From Neocallimastix lanati (nom. inval.) (taxonomy: Eukaryota > Neocallimastigomycota > Neocallimastigomycetes > Neocallimastigales > Neocallimastigaceae), in NCBI GenBank assembly GCA_016946835.1, contig JACVTC010000029.1:1037501-1101500 (forward strand): a stretch of 64,000 bases of DNA, written 5' to 3'. The translations under genes and the position numbers were made by a program. The notes under the pieces were generated by a model that worked only from the letters and a program-made list of their open reading frames with translations, was not told the DNA's origin and searched no databases. Shown here piece after piece: positions 60,473 to 64,000 of the stretch (positions within the stretch are counted from its first letter, which is position 1; each line of letters opens with the position of its first letter).

Positions 60473-63118
60473 CTATTATATTATTTTATTTTTTTATGTA
60501 TATGTATTAATAATTAGATATATACAATTAATTAATGATTAAAATTCAATAAATTATATTATATATATTTAAAAATAATATTTAAAATAATATTATTTTT
60601 ATTATATAATTTTTTGTATTTTTAGCTAATATTTTTCATTATATATAATAACCTCCTATATATTGACTATCCCTTTGAGAAACTGGTTGTAATAAATATT
60701 AAAGATATAAATAATAACACATATAAAAAAAGAAATATTAACACATATCCTAGATTTTATTTATTATAATAATATATGATATATATAAATTTTATAACAT
60801 TTTATAATTCTATTATGATTTTAAATATATAAAATAGTAAAATTCGTTATACTATATTAAATAAATAAATAATATAATACTTTTGAAAAATTTCAATTCA
60901 GTAAGAATCAAAATTTTTGTATGTTTTTATAAGATATTAATTTAAATATTCTATTTTATTTTAATAAATAATTTTTATAAATATTTGTTTTTTGAAACAT
61001 TTTACTACATTTGTTTTCAGTAGCTTTCACATTTTTAATAGTTAATAATAATAAGTGTAACGATATTATTAAAAATCTAATTTAGTATAATAAAACATTA
61101 ATAAAAGTTTATATTAACTTTTTTTTGTTTCATATTATAATATTTTATAATTTAAATGTTTTCTTTCTACATACTGTAGAATTTTATTAAATATAGTATA
61201 TAATAATGCCATTGTTTTACTTCAAGAATTTAATGAATAAAAATATATAATAAAATAAACAAATCATTAAATATATAAATAGTTAATTTAATTTTAAAAT
61301 TGTTCAGATATTAAATTATACCACATTTTTATTATATAATTATCTCATTAATCTTTAGTATTTATATCAATTTTTATCATCATCTATTAAAATATATTAA
61401 TAGAATAATAAAAAAATTTCAGTTTAAATCTTTAAAAAAAGTTCAATTTAATTAAAAAATGATTTTAGGTTTTTTAAATTTAATAAAAAATAATTTCTAT
61501 ATTTATTAAAAAAATGATAAAATAATAATAATATTTAATAATGTGAATCATTTCGACATAATTTATGTATAATCATCATAAATTTTTGTACAATGTGTAA
61601 AATATGTGTAATACGCCACTATTTTCAACGTATATTTTTATTTATTGTATTTTAGCATTAAAAAATAAAATAAAAATAAAAACAAAAATAAATTTAACCC
61701 TATTTCTATTCATTTATTTTTACAAGCCACATTATAATACATGAATAAATGATCAAACATAAATTATGTCGAAATGCAATACTCCCTCCTAAAACTAATA
61801 TTATTCTTATACTATGATCTCAAGAATTACTATAATTTAATATTTATTATTCTTGGACAGAGAACTAAAACTATTTCTATGTATTTTTCTCTTTTATAAT
61901 TATTTTCTTTAATAAAGTTTTCCTATATTAAATTATAAATATTAATTTAATGGTTAAATAATAAAAATATATAAATTTATTTCTAATAAAAATACAATAA
62001 AAACTAGATTAATACATAAATTTATGCATTTACTACATTTCTTATTAACATAAAATTATTATTAATTAGAGTTTTTATATCTATTTTATATCATTTATTT
62101 TATATTAAACTTATTTCTAACAAACTTTATTTCTAACACTATTTAAATTTTAAAGTAAAATTTCTTATTAAATATATATTTGTTATATATTATATTTCTC
62201 AATTTTTTAATTATTAAATATTTTATTATAAAATTATTTTTATATCATGGAAAGCATAATATTGACTATAAATTAATATTGTATTTTATGATATAAATAT
62301 TACAACACAAAATATATTATTATAATTAAATAATAAATTTTAAATATTAGATTAAATATTTTCCGTTATTATAATAAATAAAATTTTAAATGTTAGAATT
62401 TAAAAAAATATAAAATTTTTTAATATAATTATTATTAAAAATATTCCTATATTCCACAAAATAATAATTTAATATAAACCTTAATGTATAATAATTTAGT
62501 TATAATTATATTACTTTTTTGGATTAATTATTATCCCCTTTTTTGTGTTGTGAGATAAAAAATATAATGTAAAATTACATAATAAAAACATAAACATAAA
62601 TAGAACATTTTTAACAATAAAAAATTAATATTTATTGAGCAATGAAAATTTATTATTATAATTTAAATAAATAATAAATTTAAAATTAGATTAAATATTT
62701 TCCGTTATTATAATAAATAAAGTTCTAAATGTTAGAATTTTTTAATATAATTATTATTAAAATATTCCTATATTCCATAAAATAATAATTTTAATATAAA
62801 CCTTAATGTATAATAATTTAGTTATTTTACTTTTTTTTGGATTAATTATTATCCGCTTTTTTGTGTTGTGAGATAAAAAATAGTAAAATATTTATATAAT
62901 ATAATATAAAATTATATAATAAAAACATAAACATATAATGAACATTTATTTTTTTATTTGAGAAAAGTATAAAAAGATTAAAAAATTATTTAAAATAAAC
63001 AAATTAAATTTAAATATCTAATAATAAAAAACAAATCAAAATAATAATTTTGATAAGAATTAAATAACATTAAATATTAATCAAAAAAAAAAAAAAAAAA
63101 AAAAAAAAGAAAATAGAA
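60473..63118. other. Intergenic region between LRR gene and mannanase
   Basis: About 2.6 kb with no recognisable gene. It must hold the missing 5' end of the LRR gene (minus) and the mannanase promoter (plus). It includes CGAAATG/GCCAC motif relics at 61549-61640 and 61725-61780, and a tandem duplication at 62325-62950. Confidence 0.55.
62325..62950. repeat. Tandem duplication (~339-bp period) upstream of mannanase
   Basis: The segment with TTCCGTTATTATAATAAATAAA at 62361 recurs at 62700, and TTTTGTGTTGTGAGATAAAAAATA at about 62541 recurs at about 62861, in the same order with small indels. The right copy ends about 170 bp before the start codon. Confidence 0.8.
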
Positions 63119-64000
63119 ATGAAATTGATTAGTGCTTTATCGATTATAGGTTTAACTGTTGCCCTTACTAGTGCTGGCTTCGTTACTGTTGAAGATGATG
63201 GAAATTTTTATGAAAATGATAAACGTTATATTGTCTGGGGAGCTAACTATTGGGAAGCTATGAATCTTGGTTAGAATATTAAAAAATTAGCTTATTTAAT
63301 TTATATTAATAAAATTGTAAAATATATTAATAATTTTATACAATATATATATATATATGCATAATTGTAGGTGCTCAAAAAACTGGTAATTGAACTCGTC
63401 TTGTTAATGATCTTGATAAATTGAAGACTATGAATATTAATAATCTTCGTATTATTGCTGCTTCTGAAGGTCCAGCTGATTCTCAAAAGCCAGTAAATGT
63501 TCTTATGCCTGAACCTGGTGTTTATAATGAAGATATGTTTAAGGGTCTTGATTATGCTCTTTATCAAATGAAAAAACGTGGAATGAAAGCGGTTATGATA
63601 TTAAATAATTTCTGGCAATGGAGTGGTGGTTTTTCTCAATATGTTTCATGGGTTAAGAATACTACTATTCCATTACCTCCAGGTTATCCAGAAAATGATC
63701 CACGTGCTCAAAGTTCATGGGATGAATTAATTAACCATTCTGCTGAATTTTATACTTGTAAAAAATGTATTTCTATGTGGAAGAAACATATTAAAACAGT
63801 TATTAATCGTAAGAACGTTTACACAGGAAAACGTTATAAAGATGATGATACAATTTTTTCATGGGAATTTGCTAATGAACCAAGACAAAACAGTGATGGA
63901 TCAAAGCCTATGACTGATGAATTTATTGAAGATATTTCAGGATATATAAGATCACTTGATAAAAACCATATGATCACTCTTGGATCTGAAGCTCATCCAA
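63119..64000 (+). CDS. GH5 endo-beta-1,4-mannanase, 5' part, with in-frame TGA
   Basis: The ATG at 63119 follows a long A tract and opens a signal peptide (MKLISALSIIGLTVALTSA), then the start of a GH5 domain (YIVWGANYWEAMN). An intron 63270-63370 (GTTAGA...TGTAG) is spliced in phase 1. Exon 2 continues NNLRIIAASEGP, NNFWQWSGGFSQYVSW and WEFANEPR, where the Glu of NEP is the acid/base of GH5; these signatures fit subfamily 7 mannanases. The nucleophile lies beyond the window. Eight codons into exon 2 a TGA (63391-63393) interrupts the frame, which then continues cleanly, so this copy is a pseudogene, an allele with a nonsense change, or carries a sequencing error. The product would be secreted and cleave mannan. 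A C-terminal dockerin, expected for cellulosomal enzymes of these fungi, cannot be checked here. Confidence 0.85.

Noticed and set aside
61000-62560. Additional exons of the LRR gene upstream of 60472
   Set aside because: No LRR, cap or signal-peptide reading with correct phase could be found on the minus strand here.

Overview
The window is extremely AT-rich. Gene-like islands sit in near-pure A/T spacer full of homopolymers and simple repeats, and the genes have short AT-rich introns with GT...AG ends. Together with two giant Cys/Tyr-repeat surface proteins of the fungal-cellulosome scaffoldin type and a GH5 mannanase, this points to an anaerobic gut fungus (Neocallimastigomycota: Neocallimastix, Piromyces, Anaeromyces and relatives). 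That assignment is an inference from protein families and composition; no marker gene is present.

Left part (1-25.6 kb): two tandem, same-strand scaffoldin-like genes (main exons 2190-10429 and 17757-25624). Each has a secretion signal split over tiny upstream exons, dozens of Y-[YVF]-[LVI]-N ... [LI]-I-x-C repeats, acidic linkers carrying KR/RKR dibasic sites, and a hydrophobic C-terminal tail suggesting a cell-surface (GPI or transmembrane) anchor. The last ~1,040 residues before the tail are almost identical between copies, while the tails and N-terminal halves differ.

Middle part (25.6-51 kb): a transposon compartment. It holds a tRNA-headed SINE with 15-bp target duplications; an apparently intact Ty3/gypsy element with 929-bp LTRs, 5-bp target duplication, one gag-pol frame and a Tf1/sushi-like self-priming arrangement; a badly decayed second Ty3/gypsy; an APE-type LINE broken by a stop and frameshifts; and an internally deleted Ty1/copia fragment on the minus strand. 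Two diverged fragments of one host gene family (periplasmic-solute-binding-like) are caught in this region, about 10 kb apart.

Right part (51-64 kb): on the minus strand, one very fragmented gene (51108-60472) encodes a modular surface protein. Five cassettes of [Cys cap - plant-type LRRs - EGF-like Cys module] end in a Ser/Thr-rich stalk and a C-terminal hydrophobic helix. Almost every LRR is its own 72-nt phase-2 exon. At the right edge a GH5 endo-mannanase gene starts at 63119 on the plus strand. It has a signal peptide, one intron, and an in-frame TGA just after the intron; the window ends inside it.

Functionally, the scaffoldins and the mannanase fit a secreted or cell-wall-bound plant-polysaccharide-degrading machine, and the LRR/EGF protein is a candidate adhesion or recognition protein on the same surface. 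No tRNA gene other than the SINE head, no rRNA and no CRISPR array were seen.
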